This document shows, piece by piece, positions 1 through 8,449 of a stretch of 17,088 nt of DNA (its first letter is position 1; each line of letters begins with the position of its first letter). The notes beneath the pieces are model-generated. The model had not been told where the DNA came from, did no database searches, and was given only the letters and a program-made list of their open reading frames with translations. Position numbers and translations under genes: made by a program. Origin of the DNA: JBELHO01 sp042091375 (GTDB lineage: Bacteria > Pseudomonadota > Gammaproteobacteria > Enterobacterales > Alteromonadaceae). Where the stretch lies: assembly GCA_042091375.1 (NCBI GenBank), contig JBELHO010000064.1, positions 1-17,088 on the forward strand. Reading direction: 5' to 3'.

Positions 1-280
1 TCAAGACATAGGCAATTGGGATGTGTCTAATGTCGAATATATGAATTCCATGTTTTGGAATGCCACTGATTTTAACCAAGACATTGGGGGTTGGGATGTG
101 TCTAATGTTACTTATATGGAAGGTATGTTTAGTAATGCTAATGACTTCAATCAAGACATTGGCAATTGGGATGTGTCTAATGTCAAATATATGAGTTACA
201 TGTTTAGTAATGCTAATGACTTCAATCAAGACATAGGCAATTGGGATGTGTCTAATGTCGAATATATGAATTCCATGTTT
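1..280 (+). repeat. Tandem 75-bp coding repeats, near identical
   Basis: Copies begin at about 1, 76, 151 and 226, with a period of exactly 75 bp (25 codons). Bases 1-55 and 226-280 are identical (55 of 55), and bases 126-159 and 201-234 are identical (34 of 34). The second copy (76-150) is the most diverged. Identity at the DNA level beyond what the protein needs suggests recent duplication or gene conversion. The array very likely continues to the left of the window. Confidence 0.9.
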
Positions 281-466
281 CAGGGTGTTAGCTTATCAAC
301 TCAAAATTACGATGCCTTATTAATTGGTTGGAGTAGTCTGACCTTGCAAAGTGGTGTATCCTTTGATGGTGGAGGTAGTCAGTACTCCAGCGGAGCCCAA
401 AGCGCTAGAAACGTACTCACTGATGTTTTCAATTGGTCAATCAGTGATGGTGGCTTGACAGATTGA
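1..466 (+). CDS. DUF285/BspA-like repeat surface protein, C-terminal part (5' end outside window)
   Basis: The frame is open to the left edge, so the gene starts outside the window; the first possible GTG (base 23) lies inside a repeat and is not the real start. The visible protein has four copies of a 25-residue repeat built on QDIGxWDVSNVxYMxxMF, with the spacer FNQDIG, which is the Mycoplasma/BspA-type DUF285 pattern. The repeats are followed by a non-repetitive tail (STQNYDALLIGW, GVSFDGGGSQYS, a final WSISDGGL) of the type that closes many marine BspA-family proteins. Such proteins are usually secreted or surface-exposed and bind host or matrix molecules; that role is inferred here. No LPXTG, membrane anchor or sorting domain is seen at the visible C-terminus, so any signal or anchor must lie upstream. 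The stop is TGA at 464-466. Confidence 0.8.
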   Translation, partial: QDIGNWDVSNVEYMNSMFWNATDFNQDIGGWDVSNVTYMEGMFSNANDFNQDIGNWDVSNVKYMSYMFSNANDFNQDIGNWDVSNVEYMNSMFQGVSLSTQNYDALLIGWSSLTLQSGVSFDGGGSQYSSGAQSARNVLTDVFNWSISDGGLTD

Positions 467-810
467 ATGCTATATGAAAACTAATTAATAACTAATCAGC
501 GAGCAACAGCCTTTATAATCACCATGACAATACATAATAAGTGACTCATTTACATTTGTTGTATTTTATTTTTTTCATTGCTTAGAAATAAGCTTTTTAC
601 TTAGTTCTAGATGTGTTTTTGTCAATAGCTTTTGCAAATAGGTTTTTTGAAAAAAGGTGTTTTGTTTGGTCTACACTGATTGTAATTAATTCTTAGCCTA
701 ACTTTTAAACACTTATATCAAGGATAGTATGTTAGTTTAACTGTTTAGATTAGCGCGATTACACCTCTTTACTTGGTATTGTTTTCTATAAAAGGTAAAC
801 TAGCGTTTTA
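467..810. other. Intergenic region, 344 bp, AT-rich
   Basis: This stretch separates the repeat protein from hrpA. It holds a weak terminator candidate at 580-598, described separately. No open frame with a plausible protein, no RNA gene and no clear sigma-70 promoter is recognised. The hrpA promoter must lie here but cannot be placed with confidence. Confidence 0.6.
580..598 (+). terminator. Possible rho-independent terminator after the repeat protein gene
   Basis: A 5-bp stem GCTTA/TAAGC (580-584 with 589-593) closes a GAAA tetraloop and is followed directly by five T (594-598). The stem is short and AT-rich, and it lies about 114 bases after the stop codon, so this is a modest call. Confidence 0.4.
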
Positions 811-3800
811 TTGATTTACACCGAGTTTGTTTTGTCTTCAGAGCCGTCTAATTCTGTCAATTTACCTGCCACTACTGACATTGCTAATAAACCACTAAAT
901 GTGCAAGCCTTGTTCAATCGACTCCATCAGGTGATGGGCTGTGATCGATTTCGATTTAAAAGACGTTTGCAACAGTTAAAAAAAAGTAGTGATGATGCTA
1001 AAAAGCAAGCTTCTTTGCTAAAAATGGCCAAGCAAATGCAGCAGTCTATTTCGATTAAACAGCTCAAACTAAAACAAAAACCAACCATTGTATTTCCTGA
1101 GTCACTGCCCGTTTCGCAAAATGTGGCACGTATAGCCAAGACCATTGCTGACCATCAAGTGGTGATCATTGCCGGTGAAACCGGTTCGGGTAAAACCACT
1201 CAAATTCCTAAAATATGTTTGCAGTTAGGCCGGGGGATTGATGGCATTATTGGTCATACCCAGCCTAGGCGAATTGCTGCTAGAACAGTGGCAACCCGCA
1301 TAGCGCAAGAGATGGACACCACATTAGGCAATGAAGTGGGGTATAAAGTACGCTTCAATGATCAAGTGAAAGACACCAGCTTAATTAAGTTAATGACTGA
1401 TGGTATTTTGTTAGCTGAAATGCAACACGATCGATTATTGCGCAAATACGATACTTTGATTATTGATGAAGCCCATGAACGCAGCTTAAACATTGATTTT
1501 ATTCTAGGTTATTTAAAACAAATTCTTGTTAAACGACCTGATCTTAAAGTGATTATTACTTCGGCGACAATTGATCCTCAGCGCTTTGCCAAGCACTTTA
1601 GCGATGCAAAAGGCCGAGCAGCGCCAATTATCGAAGTGTCAGGCCGCACTTTTCCAGTTGAAATGCGCTACAGGCCCTTAAATGAAGACAGCGAAGATAA
1701 CGATGTTATCTCAGGCATACTCAAAGCCGTAGAGGAATTATCAGCTGAGAGTCACGGCGATATTTTAATTTTTTTACCGGGTGAACGAGATATACGCGAA
1801 ACTGCCAAAGTTCTTGAAAAAGCGCAGTTACGTCATACCCACATTTTACCGTTATATTCTCGCTTGACCGTTCAAGAGCAAAATAAGATATTTCAACCAC
1901 ACTCAGGGCGTAACATAGTGCTAGCCACTAATGTCGCTGAAACCAGTTTAACTGTGCCTGGCATTAAGTATGTGATCGATCCCGGTAAGGCAAGAGTATC
2001 TCGGTATAGCTATCGAACTAAAGTACAAAGATTACCGATAGAAGCGGTATCACAGGCCAGCGCTAACCAGCGTTCTGGCCGTTGTGGTCGGGTTTCGTCG
2101 GGCATTTGTATTCGTTTATACAGTGAAGATGATTATCAGGCACGCCCGGAATTTACCGATCCTGAAATACTTAGAACTAACTTGGCGACGGTGATATTGC
2201 AGATGTTGTCGCTGGATCTCGGCAATATCGCCGATTTTCCTTTTGTGCAACCGCCCGATAGTCGCTTTATTAACGACGGTATTCGTTTATTAGAAGAGTT
2301 AAATGCCATTTCTGGCAGTAAAAGCAATCCGCGTTTAACCAAAATAGGGCGTTTACTAGCCAAGTTTCCGGTTGATCCGCGCTTGTCACGGATGATTTTA
2401 ACCGCCATAGAACTGGGCTGTGTTGAACAAGTCTGTATTATTGTCAGTGGCCTAACCATTCAAGATGTGCGTGAACGCCCCCATGAAAAGCAGCAAGCCG
2501 CTGATCAACAACACAGTCGCTTTCAAAACAAGCAGTCAGACTTTATCAGTTTGCACAACCTGTGGCTTTACATTAAACAACAACAAACAGAGTTGACCAA
2601 TAATCAATTTAGAAAACTTTGTAAAAAAGAGTTTTTATCGTTTAATCGCATACAAGAATGGCAAGACATTTTTATTCAGCTGAAATTAGCCCTCAAAGAC
2701 AATAATATCGCCATGAGTGGCCTTGATATGACTTCTGTGACTGATCAGCAAAGTTCAACTGACTGTGATCTTATTCACCAAGCTATCCTGTCGGGTTTAC
2801 TTGGCCAGATCGGTGAGTTTGCAGAGCAAAAAGAATATAATGGCCCACGCGGTTCAAGCTTTTATATCTTTCCTGGCTCAGGCATTGCTAAAAAATCACC
2901 TAAGTGGATAATGGCCGCAGAATTGGTTGAAACCAGTCGCTTATTTGCGCGCACAGCGGCTAAAATCGATCCGCAATGGATTGAACCCATGGCTGGGCAT
3001 TTGATCAAACGACATTACAGTGAGCCTCATTGGCAAAAGAAGCAGGGCTCGGTGATGGCTTTCGAACAGATCAGTCTTTTCGGGCTGATCATTGTCCCCA
3101 AACGGCAAATTCATTATAAGACCATTGAGCCGTTGATCTGTAGAGAGCTGTTTATTCGTCATGCATTGGTACAAGGCGATGCTTTTATTAAAGAGAAATT
3201 TTTTAAACACAATCAACAATTGCTTGATCGTATTGAAAAATTAGAGCAAAAGGCACGGCGCAGAGACTTTCTGATTGACGACCAGCAATTAGTCGATTTT
3301 TATCAAGAAAAACTACCCGAACAAGTCATTTGTCAAAAAAGTTTTTTGTCATGGTGGAAAAAAGCCAAACAAATCAATCCACACCAGCTAGATTTTTCTG
3401 AGAAATTTTTACTTAACCAAGAAAAATCAGCCATTAATCAAATTGATTACCCCGATGTTTGGCAACAAGGCAATTTGACCTTGCCATTGAGTTATCACTT
3501 TGAACCCGGTGCAATTGATGATGGGATCAGTGTACATATTCCCATCGGTTTATTAAATCAAATCGATGTTTTGGGCTTTGATTGGTTGATCCCAGCGCTG
3601 CGAGAAGAGTTAATTATTGCCTTAATTAAAGGCTTACCCAAGTCTCTAAGACGAAATTTTGTGCCAGCACCTAATTATGCGCAAGCTTGCTTGGCTAGTA
3701 TAGAGCCGTCTAGTCAATCGATTTGTGCCGCGGTTGGCAAACAGTTATTGCGTATGACAGGGGTTAAAATCGATGAGCAACAATGGCTAGGAGTTGAGTT

Positions 3801-4815
3801 ACCGCTACATTTAACCATGAATTTTAAGGTATTTAACGAAGCTGGTAAATTAGTAGCACAAAATCGAAATCTACAACAGTTAACAACACAGTTACAAGGT
3901 AAAGTCAAAGCGTCAATTAAAAAAGTTGCTGATCAGGGGATTGAACGTCGCGGTATTACTGATTGGGATATGGAAGCGCTGCCGCTGGCCTATGAGAAAA
4001 AAGTCGCCAATATCACCATTAAAGCCTATCCGGCCTTAGTTGATCACAAAAGCGATGTTGCCATTGAATTATTTGAACACCAAGTACTAGCTGAACAGGC
4101 TATGGCAAAAGGCCTTAGACGGTTAATTTTATTGAATATTCCTTCGCCATTAAAATTTTTACAAGCCAAATTACCCAATAAAGCCAAACTGGGTTTATAT
4201 TTTAATCCATTCGGCTCAGTAACTGATTTACTCAATGACTGTATTCAAGCCGCTACTCAAGATTTAATAGAGCAACAAGGCGATTTACCGCGAACTGAGG
4301 CTGATTTCAAACGCTGCAAAGATTTTGTGCGCGCTGAATTAGCCGATTGTGTCTTACAATTAGCCATAGTAGTTGAGGAAGTGTTGCGACTGAGCCATGA
4401 ACTCAATAAGCAACTTAAGGGCAATATGCCACTGGCGCTAATTCAGTCCCATGGCGATATCAAGAAACATTTAAATCAGCTGATCTATAAAGGTTTTATC
4501 ACTGCGTCTGGAGCCCATCGGATCACTGATATTAGCCGCTACCTGAAAGCGATAAAAAGGCGTTTGGAGAAGTTACCAGTTGATCCCAATCAAGATCGCT
4601 TGAAAATGATTGAGATTGATAAGGTCACCGAAAAATATCAGACCGCCTTAGTTAATGCAAAACATCACCTCCAACACAAACAACAAGTCGAACAAGTGAA
4701 GTGGATGATAGAAGAGTTTAGGGTTTCTGTTTTTGCGCAAAACCTCAAAACGGCATACCCGATATCTGCCAAACGGATCAACAATCATTTGCAATCTATA
4801 GCAAAACCGAACTAG
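811..4815 (+). CDS. hrpA: ATP-dependent RNA helicase HrpA (DEAH box)
   Basis: This is a DEAH/RHA-family RNA helicase of the long bacterial HrpA type: 1334 residues from this start, against about 1300 in E. coli. Motifs seen: Walker A GETGSGKT at residues 122-129, DEAH at 219-222, SAT at 251-253, and motif VI QRSGRCGR at 420-427. The helicase core is followed by the HA2 and OB-fold region and a long C-terminal DUF3418 region ending in a helical WMIEEFRVSVFAQ segment that is very close to E. coli HrpA. The family unwinds RNA in the cytoplasm. E. coli HrpA has been tied to fimbrial mRNA processing and to rescue of collided ribosomes (recalled literature). The start is uncertain. An in-frame stop sits at 796-798, and the only early starts are TTG at 811 (AAAGG 15 bases upstream, rather far) and TTG at 832. 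There is no ATG until residue 42, which would remove conserved sequence. Alignment with E. coli suggests a start slightly downstream of 811, so 832 is a serious alternative. Confidence 0.95.
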   Translation: MIYTEFVLSSEPSNSVNLPATTDIANKPLNVQALFNRLHQVMGCDRFRFKRRLQQLKKSSDDAKKQASLLKMAKQMQQSISIKQLKLKQKPTIVFPESLPVSQNVARIAKTIADHQVVIIAGETGSGKTTQIPKICLQLGRGIDGIIGHTQPRRIAARTVATRIAQEMDTTLGNEVGYKVRFNDQVKDTSLIKLMTDGILLAEMQHDRLLRKYDTLIIDEAHERSLNIDFILGYLKQILVKRPDLKVIITSATIDPQRFAKHFSDAKGRAAPIIEVSGRTFPVEMRYRPLNEDSEDNDVISGILKAVEELSAESHGDILIFLPGERDIRETAKVLEKAQLRHTHILPLYSRLTVQEQNKIFQPHSGRNIVLATNVAETSLTVPGIKYVIDPGKARVSRYSYRTKVQRLPIEAVSQASANQRSGRCGRVSSGICIRLYSEDDYQARPEFTDPEILRTNLATVILQMLSLDLGNIADFPFVQPPDSRFINDGIRLLEELNAISGSKSNPRLTKIGRLLAKFPVDPRLSRMILTAIELGCVEQVCIIVSGLTIQDVRERPHEKQQAADQQHSRFQNKQSDFISLHNLWLYIKQQQTELTNNQFRKLCKKEFLSFNRIQEWQDIFIQLKLALKDNNIAMSGLDMTSVTDQQSSTDCDLIHQAILSGLLGQIGEFAEQKEYNGPRGSSFYIFPGSGIAKKSPKWIMAAELVETSRLFARTAAKIDPQWIEPMAGHLIKRHYSEPHWQKKQGSVMAFEQISLFGLIIVPKRQIHYKTIEPLICRELFIRHALVQGDAFIKEKFFKHNQQLLDRIEKLEQKARRRDFLIDDQQLVDFYQEKLPEQVICQKSFLSWWKKAKQINPHQLDFSEKFLLNQEKSAINQIDYPDVWQQGNLTLPLSYHFEPGAIDDGISVHIPIGLLNQIDVLGFDWLIPALREELIIALIKGLPKSLRRNFVPAPNYAQACLASIEPSSQSICAAVGKQLLRMTGVKIDEQQWLGVELPLHLTMNFKVFNEAGKLVAQNRNLQQLTTQLQGKVKASIKKVADQGIERRGITDWDMEALPLAYEKKVANITIKAYPALVDHKSDVAIELFEHQVLAEQAMAKGLRRLILLNIPSPLKFLQAKLPNKAKLGLYFNPFGSVTDLLNDCIQAATQDLIEQQGDLPRTEADFKRCKDFVRAELADCVLQLAIVVEEVLRLSHELNKQLKGNMPLALIQSHGDIKKHLNQLIYKGFITASGAHRITDISRYLKAIKRRLEKLPVDPNQDRLKMIEIDKVTEKYQTALVNAKHHLQHKQQVEQVKWMIEEFRVSVFAQNLKTAYPISAKRINNHLQSIAKPN

Positions 4816-4872
4816 CGAATAATGCTATTTTGTTGATTACATTTTATACTTTATAACGGTCTGCTTGCTTTG

Positions 4873-4901
4873 TTGACTTGCATGCAAGATATAGTTATAA
4901 A
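4873..4901 (+). promoter_or_regulatory. Sigma-70 promoter of the PilZ gene with a palindromic spacer
   Basis: A -35 box TTGACT (4873-4878) and a -10 box TATAAA (4896-4901) are separated by 17 bases; each box matches the consensus at 5 of 6 positions. A perfect 12-bp palindrome, CTTGCATGCAAG (4877-4888), overlaps the -35 box and fills most of the spacer, where it could act as an operator. The promoter lies 58 bases after the hrpA stop, so the PilZ gene is probably transcribed on its own. Confidence 0.6.
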
Positions 4902-4918
4902 TGTATAAGTTAAAAAAT

Positions 4919-4923
4919 GGAGG
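4919..4923 (+). promoter_or_regulatory. Ribosome binding site that decides the PilZ start
   Basis: GGAGG lies 5 bases before the ATG at 4929. It overlaps the alternative in-frame ATG at 4917, which has no such site upstream, so the downstream ATG is the likely start. Confidence 0.75.
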
Positions 4924-4928
4924 ATGTA

Positions 4929-5228
4929 ATGGTTAATTATCAAGACAAAAGGGACTACTATCGAATGATGATAAATAGTGATGTTTATATCACTATTAAG
5001 GACCCAGAATTTAACAGTAAATTGTTAGCGACTTGTCGCGACTTAAGTGCCACAGGAATTGCGGTTGAAATTCCTCACCCTATAGATTTACACACTCGTG
5101 TTCACGTCAGTATTGATTCTGCTAACCACAGAATACAACCCCTTGAAATTAATGGAAAAGTAGTAAGAGTTCAAGAAGAAGCACCTGGCTGTTTTCTGCT
5201 CGGTATCAATATTTCAGAAGTAGACTAA
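4929..5228 (+). CDS. Single-domain PilZ protein, predicted c-di-GMP receptor
   Basis: This is a 99-residue protein consisting only of a PilZ domain. Both halves of the cyclic-di-GMP binding signature are present: RxxxR as RDYYR (residues 8-12) and DxSxxG as DLSATG (38-43). It should therefore bind c-di-GMP and act as a cytoplasmic adaptor, as small PilZ proteins do; its partner is unknown. An in-frame ATG exists at 4917, but the ATG at 4929 is preferred because GGAGG (4919-4923) ends 5 bases before it and the longer version would start on top of that site. The remaining sequence is a short beta-rich domain ending NISEVD. It follows hrpA on the same strand but has its own promoter and terminator. 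The neighbours do not indicate which motility, biofilm or envelope process it controls. Confidence 0.9.
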   Translation: MVNYQDKRDYYRMMINSDVYITIKDPEFNSKLLATCRDLSATGIAVEIPHPIDLHTRVHVSIDSANHRIQPLEINGKVVRVQEEAPGCFLLGINISEVD

Positions 5229-5324
5229 GCGTGCTTTTCGGTGTAAATTTTCTTGTTTTAACAGGATCAGTTGCTGGGTTATTTTAGTCACTTAGTCAGA
5301 CTAACTAATAACAACACAAAAGAT

Positions 5325-5351
5325 AAGAGTGTTTTGTTGTCACTCTTTTTT
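5325..5351 (+). terminator. Rho-independent terminator after the PilZ gene
   Basis: A perfect 7-bp stem AAGAGTG/CACTCTT (5325-5331 with 5341-5347) closes a 9-base loop. The run of T that begins in the stem end continues to 5351. It lies about 96 bases after the PilZ stop. On the opposite strand the stem is not followed by a T run, so it works best in the plus direction. Confidence 0.75.
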
Positions 5352-5561
5352 GTTATGATTTAAAAGCGACTTTGACTCTAATTAGCTGTACAAATATCAA
5401 CTCAACATTAAGCACATTTATAAGTTAAATCGCCAAAACCAAGCAAAAATTCAGTTAATCACCTAGCTATCATCAGCAAAAAGTCAACTTTTCTTATGCG
5501 AATTCGTGTTGTTTTGCACTGTATTTACTTTTTTTTACAAAACAGTATGTTGCAATAATTG

Positions 5562-5577
5562 AGTGCTGTTCAGCACT
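5562..5577 (-). terminator. Small hairpin just past the rlmI stop
   Basis: AGTGCT (5562-5567) and AGCACT (5572-5577) pair around a four-base loop, 11 bases beyond the rlmI stop codon. No good T run follows in the rlmI direction, so this may be only a 3'-end hairpin and not a full intrinsic terminator. Confidence 0.3.
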
Positions 5578-5588
5578 GAACCATCTCA

Positions 5589-6779
5589 CTAGTCTACCTG
5601 CAATACTAAACCTTTTAAGTAAAAACCCTCTGGGTAATTAGATGACACTGGGTGATCGGCGGCTTGTTGTAAACGCTCAACGATATACGCATTGCGCTTA
5701 GCGTCTAAAGCAGCGTCAGCGACTACTTTTTGAAATAAATTGGCTTCCATTAAGCCCGAACAGGAAAAAGTTAACAGTGTACCTTTGGGATTAAGTAACT
5801 GCATAGCCAACATATTTATATCTTTATAGCCACGACAGGCACTGGTTAATTGTGCTTTTGATTCAACAAATTTAGGTGGGTCGAGAATGATCATGTCAAA
5901 GGATTTCTGCTCAGCTTTATAGCGACGAAGCAGTTTAAACACATCTTCTTTAATGAAAGATACATTGCGATCGGCGGTATTATTGAGGTGGTGATTTTGT
6001 TCGGCAATATCTAAAGCCGGTTGTGACACATCAACATTAACCACTTGTTTGGCGTTGTTTGCCGCACAATGCAGTGAAAAAGTACCTGTGTAACAAAAGC
6101 AATTTAACACCGTTTTACCGCGAGCATATTTACCTGCTGCCCGGCGCGAGTCCCTTTGGTCGAGATAAAAACCAGTTTTATGTCCTTTGGCTATATCGAC
6201 AAATACCTTAATACCGTGCTCTTCGATCACTGTTCTTGTGTTGTCTTGCGGTGCAGTTAACCAGCCAGTAGTCGGCTCTAACCCTTCTTTTTTCCTGACA
6301 TCAACATCAGAACGTTCGTATATATGATGTTGTGGGAATTGTTGTTTCAAACACTCAAGCAATGTATATCGGTGAAAGTCTGCACCAGCACTTAATAATT
6401 GGCAGACAACAAATTCATTATAGACGTCAATAGTTATACCGGGTAATCCGTCAGATTCACCAGCGATCAGTCGATAACCGGTAAGTCCTCCTTGATCAAT
6501 AAACCAATCGCGTCTTAGTTTGGCGTTGACTAATTTTTCAGTAAAAAAGTTTTGATCAATGTGCTGATCAATATCAAACGTCCATAAACGAATTCTAATT
6601 TGCGATTCAGGTGAATAAGCGCCCCTTGCTAACCAATTGCCGCGGTGATCATAAACTTCAACTGTATCGCCAAGCATTGGATTTCCCTTGATTTTATTGA
6701 TTGCTTTGGAAAATACCCAAGGGTGTTTGCGCAATAAAGACTTTTCTCGGCTAACTTTTAAATAAATTCTTGCTGACAT
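5589..6779 (-). CDS. rlmI: 23S rRNA (cytosine-1962 C5) methyltransferase RlmI
   Basis: The protein has 396 residues, the same length as E. coli RlmI (YccW), and strong similarity runs along its whole length. An N-terminal PUA-like RNA-binding domain (about residues 1-75, with REKSLLRKHPWVFS and WLARGAYSPESQIR) is followed by a middle domain (RLIAGESDGLPG) and a class I SAM-dependent methyltransferase domain. The SAM-binding segment VLNCFCYTGTFSLH is at 224-237 and the catalytic DPPKF at 300-304. A conserved TFSCSG segment with Cys340 is the expected region of the catalytic cysteine in m5C methyltransferases. The enzyme methylates C1962 of 23S rRNA (E. coli numbering) in the cytoplasm. The start is ATG at 6779, with only a weak AGG upstream. 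It is divergent from the acylphosphatase gene, as rlmI and yccX are neighbours in E. coli. Confidence 0.95.
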   Translation of the reverse strand: MSARIYLKVSREKSLLRKHPWVFSKAINKIKGNPMLGDTVEVYDHRGNWLARGAYSPESQIRIRLWTFDIDQHIDQNFFTEKLVNAKLRRDWFIDQGGLTGYRLIAGESDGLPGITIDVYNEFVVCQLLSAGADFHRYTLLECLKQQFPQHHIYERSDVDVRKKEGLEPTTGWLTAPQDNTRTVIEEHGIKVFVDIAKGHKTGFYLDQRDSRRAAGKYARGKTVLNCFCYTGTFSLHCAANNAKQVVNVDVSQPALDIAEQNHHLNNTADRNVSFIKEDVFKLLRRYKAEQKSFDMIILDPPKFVESKAQLTSACRGYKDINMLAMQLLNPKGTLLTFSCSGLMEANLFQKVVADAALDAKRNAYIVERLQQAADHPVSSNYPEGFYLKGLVLQVD

Positions 6780-6885
6780 TTGCCTATACTTAATTATGTA
6801 GTGTTAAACTGCGCTGAGTTTAGCAAAATTGAACACAAGCGTAATCTTATATTGTTAGTATTGATTTAATAAGCGAGATATAACC

Positions 6886-7155
6886 ATGAATGTAAGTTAT
6901 ATTGCACAGATCAGTGGCAAAGTACAGGGTGTTTACTTTCGTGCATCAAGCCAGCAAATGGCGATAGAGTATTGTTTAAGTGGTTATGCGCATAATTTAG
7001 CTGACGGCAATGTCGAAGTATTGCTTTGTGGAGAGCAAGACAATGTCGACAAAATGTTAGACTGGTTAAATCATGGCCCTCCGCAAGCACAAGTCACCCA
7101 AGTAAAAAGTAAACAAGTAGAGTGGACAGATCACAATCATTTCTCTATTGGTTAA
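6886..7155 (+). CDS. yccX: Acylphosphatase (YccX/AcyP family)
   Basis: This 89-residue protein has the normal length for acylphosphatase and its full signature. GKVQGVYFR ends in the phosphate-binding Arg19, and HNLADGNVEV carries the catalytic Asn37. The later GPPQAQVTQV stretch is also typical. The enzyme hydrolyses acyl phosphates such as acetyl phosphate and carbamoyl phosphate in the cytoplasm; its physiological role in bacteria is still unclear. The start is ATG at 6886, with a poor GCGAG ribosome site upstream. It is divergently arranged with rlmI across 106 bases, and the quinone oxidoreductase gene follows 59 bases downstream on the same strand, possibly cotranscribed. Confidence 0.95.
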   Translation: MNVSYIAQISGKVQGVYFRASSQQMAIEYCLSGYAHNLADGNVEVLLCGEQDNVDKMLDWLNHGPPQAQVTQVKSKQVEWTDHNHFSIG

Positions 7156-7214
7156 AACGCTAGGACAACAAGGCAAAGAACAACAGGTATGCATAGACAT
7201 AACAAGAGGTCAGT

Positions 7215-8186
7215 TTGCGCTATATAGCTATTGATGAAAATAATAACCTTGAGTTAGCGCAAATGGCTGAGCCAATTTGCCAAACGGATGAAGTACTGAT
7301 CAAGGTTAAAACCATCGGCATCAACCGCGCCGATATATTACAACGACAAGGTAAATACCCACCACCGGTTGGTGAGTCAAACGTTTTGGGTATAGAAGTT
7401 TGCGGCGACATTATTGAGTGTGGTAGTGATGTTAAACAGTGGCAATTGGGCCAGCGGGTATTTTGTTTAGTTGCCGGTGGTGGTTATGCCGAAGTAGTTA
7501 AAGTAAAAGCGGCTCACTTAATGTTACTGCCTGAGGCACTGTCATACGAACAAGGAGCAGCAATCGCCGAAGTGTTTTTAACCGCCTATCAAAGTTTATT
7601 TATGATAGGTGCTTTAACAGCCAATGATAATGTACTGATCCATGCCGGAGCCAGTGGCGTAGGCACTGCCGCTATTCAATTAGCCAAAGCTCAGCACTGT
7701 TATGTTGTTACTACGGTTAGCACCCCCGAAAAGGCGAGGGCGTGTTTAAAGATAGGAGCAGATCAGGCGCTTATTTATAGCCAACAATGCTTCGCTGCTT
7801 GGAGTAAACAAAATCTACCTCAGGGTTTTAAGGTTATTGTTGATGTAGTAGGTGGAGAATATCTGAATAGAGATATTGCTTGTGCCGGCTTAGACGCAAA
7901 CATAGTTATTTTGTCGATGTTAGCTGGGCGGTTTACTCAACCAATTGATTTAGCTAAATTATTAAAAAAACGTGTGACTATCTCAGCATCGACATTGCGC
8001 AATCGAAGTGAGCAATATAAAACTAAACTGATCAACAGATTTACCAAGGCTTTTTACCAAGACATTGCAAACAAATCAATCGCAGCATTAATAGACAGTG
8101 TGTATTCTTGGCAAGATATGACTGATGCGCATCAACATATGCAAAATAATCACAATATTGGCAAAATAATCGCCTGTGTTGATTAG
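7215..8186 (+). CDS. PIG3-type NAD(P)H quinone oxidoreductase (zinc-free MDR family)
   Basis: The protein has 323 residues and belongs to the medium-chain dehydrogenase/reductase superfamily, quinone oxidoreductase branch, closest by eye to the PIG3/TP53I3 group. Landmarks: NRADILQRQGKYPPP (37-51), GIEVCGDIIECG (59-70), GGGYAEVVKV (88-97), and the Rossmann NADPH-binding segment HAGASGVGTAAIQLAK (143-158), followed by STPEKA. The cysteine/histidine ligands of the zinc alcohol dehydrogenases are absent, as expected. It should reduce quinones or other electrophilic carbonyls with NADPH in the cytoplasm. The start is TTG at 7215, chosen because AGAGG (7205-7209) ends 5 bases upstream and MRYIAIDE fits the family N-terminus. 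It follows the acylphosphatase gene on the same strand and converges on the DUF1653 gene. Confidence 0.9.
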   Translation: MRYIAIDENNNLELAQMAEPICQTDEVLIKVKTIGINRADILQRQGKYPPPVGESNVLGIEVCGDIIECGSDVKQWQLGQRVFCLVAGGGYAEVVKVKAAHLMLLPEALSYEQGAAIAEVFLTAYQSLFMIGALTANDNVLIHAGASGVGTAAIQLAKAQHCYVVTTVSTPEKARACLKIGADQALIYSQQCFAAWSKQNLPQGFKVIVDVVGGEYLNRDIACAGLDANIVILSMLAGRFTQPIDLAKLLKKRVTISASTLRNRSEQYKTKLINRFTKAFYQDIANKSIAALIDSVYSWQDMTDAHQHMQNNHNIGKIIACVD

Positions 8187-8230
8187 TTGAGCTACTTGTT
8201 TTCTGCATTAATCAGTTGGCGCTACCTGGC

Positions 8231-8449
8231 TCAGTTATTGTGATCAGCGACTTTAGTAAAGCGCTTCACTGGTTTATTATTTTTAGTTAAGGTTTGTTCG
8301 AACATGGATAGTGGCCGTACCCAAATATCGCGTTCGCCATATTCGGGTCGATAAACCACCATTAACTCTTCGGTTTCACTGTGTTTAGCTAGGTATAATA
8401 CTTGGTAATAGTTGCCTTTAAAGTGCTGGTATCTGCCTAATTCAATCAT
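8231..8449 (-). CDS. DUF1653 domain protein
   Basis: This is a 72-residue protein of the DUF1653 family, recognised by the spaced pattern GRYQHFKGNYYQVLYLAKHSET, then LMVVYRPEYG, then WVRPLSMF and a late KRFTKV. The whole protein is the domain. Its biochemical function is not established; family members are small soluble proteins found widely in Proteobacteria, often as single genes. The start is ATG at 8449; no Shine-Dalgarno sequence is visible in front of it. It is convergent with the quinone oxidoreductase gene (44 bases between the stops) and divergent from the ZIP-like transporter gene. Confidence 0.85.
   Translation of the reverse strand: MIELGRYQHFKGNYYQVLYLAKHSETEELMVVYRPEYGERDIWVRPLSMFEQTLTKNNKPVKRFTKVADHNN

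Larger units (their letters stand above)
5229..5588. other. Convergent intergenic region, 360 bp, between the PilZ gene and rlmI
   Basis: The region lies between two genes that face each other. It contains the PilZ terminator (5325-5351) and a small hairpin near the rlmI end (5562-5577). Nothing else is recognised: no plausible open frame, no RNA gene and no repeat. The middle part, about 5352-5560, is plain AT-rich sequence. Confidence 0.6.

Noticed and set aside
644..660. Palindrome-like TTTTTTGAAAAAA as a terminator
   Set aside because: The stem is pure A-T with a single-base loop and no T run after it, so it would not form a stable RNA hairpin.
927..4235. Several minus-strand open frames of 60-110 codons inside hrpA
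   Set aside because: They are shadows of the hrpA frame with no ribosome sites or recognisable protein features; hrpA is continuous and strongly conserved.
5311..5340. A second hairpin, ACAAC..AAAA with TTTTGTTGT, that would compete with the PilZ terminator like an antiterminator
   Set aside because: The next gene downstream is on the opposite strand, so there is nothing for an attenuator to control; the pairing is mostly A-U with a two-base bulge.
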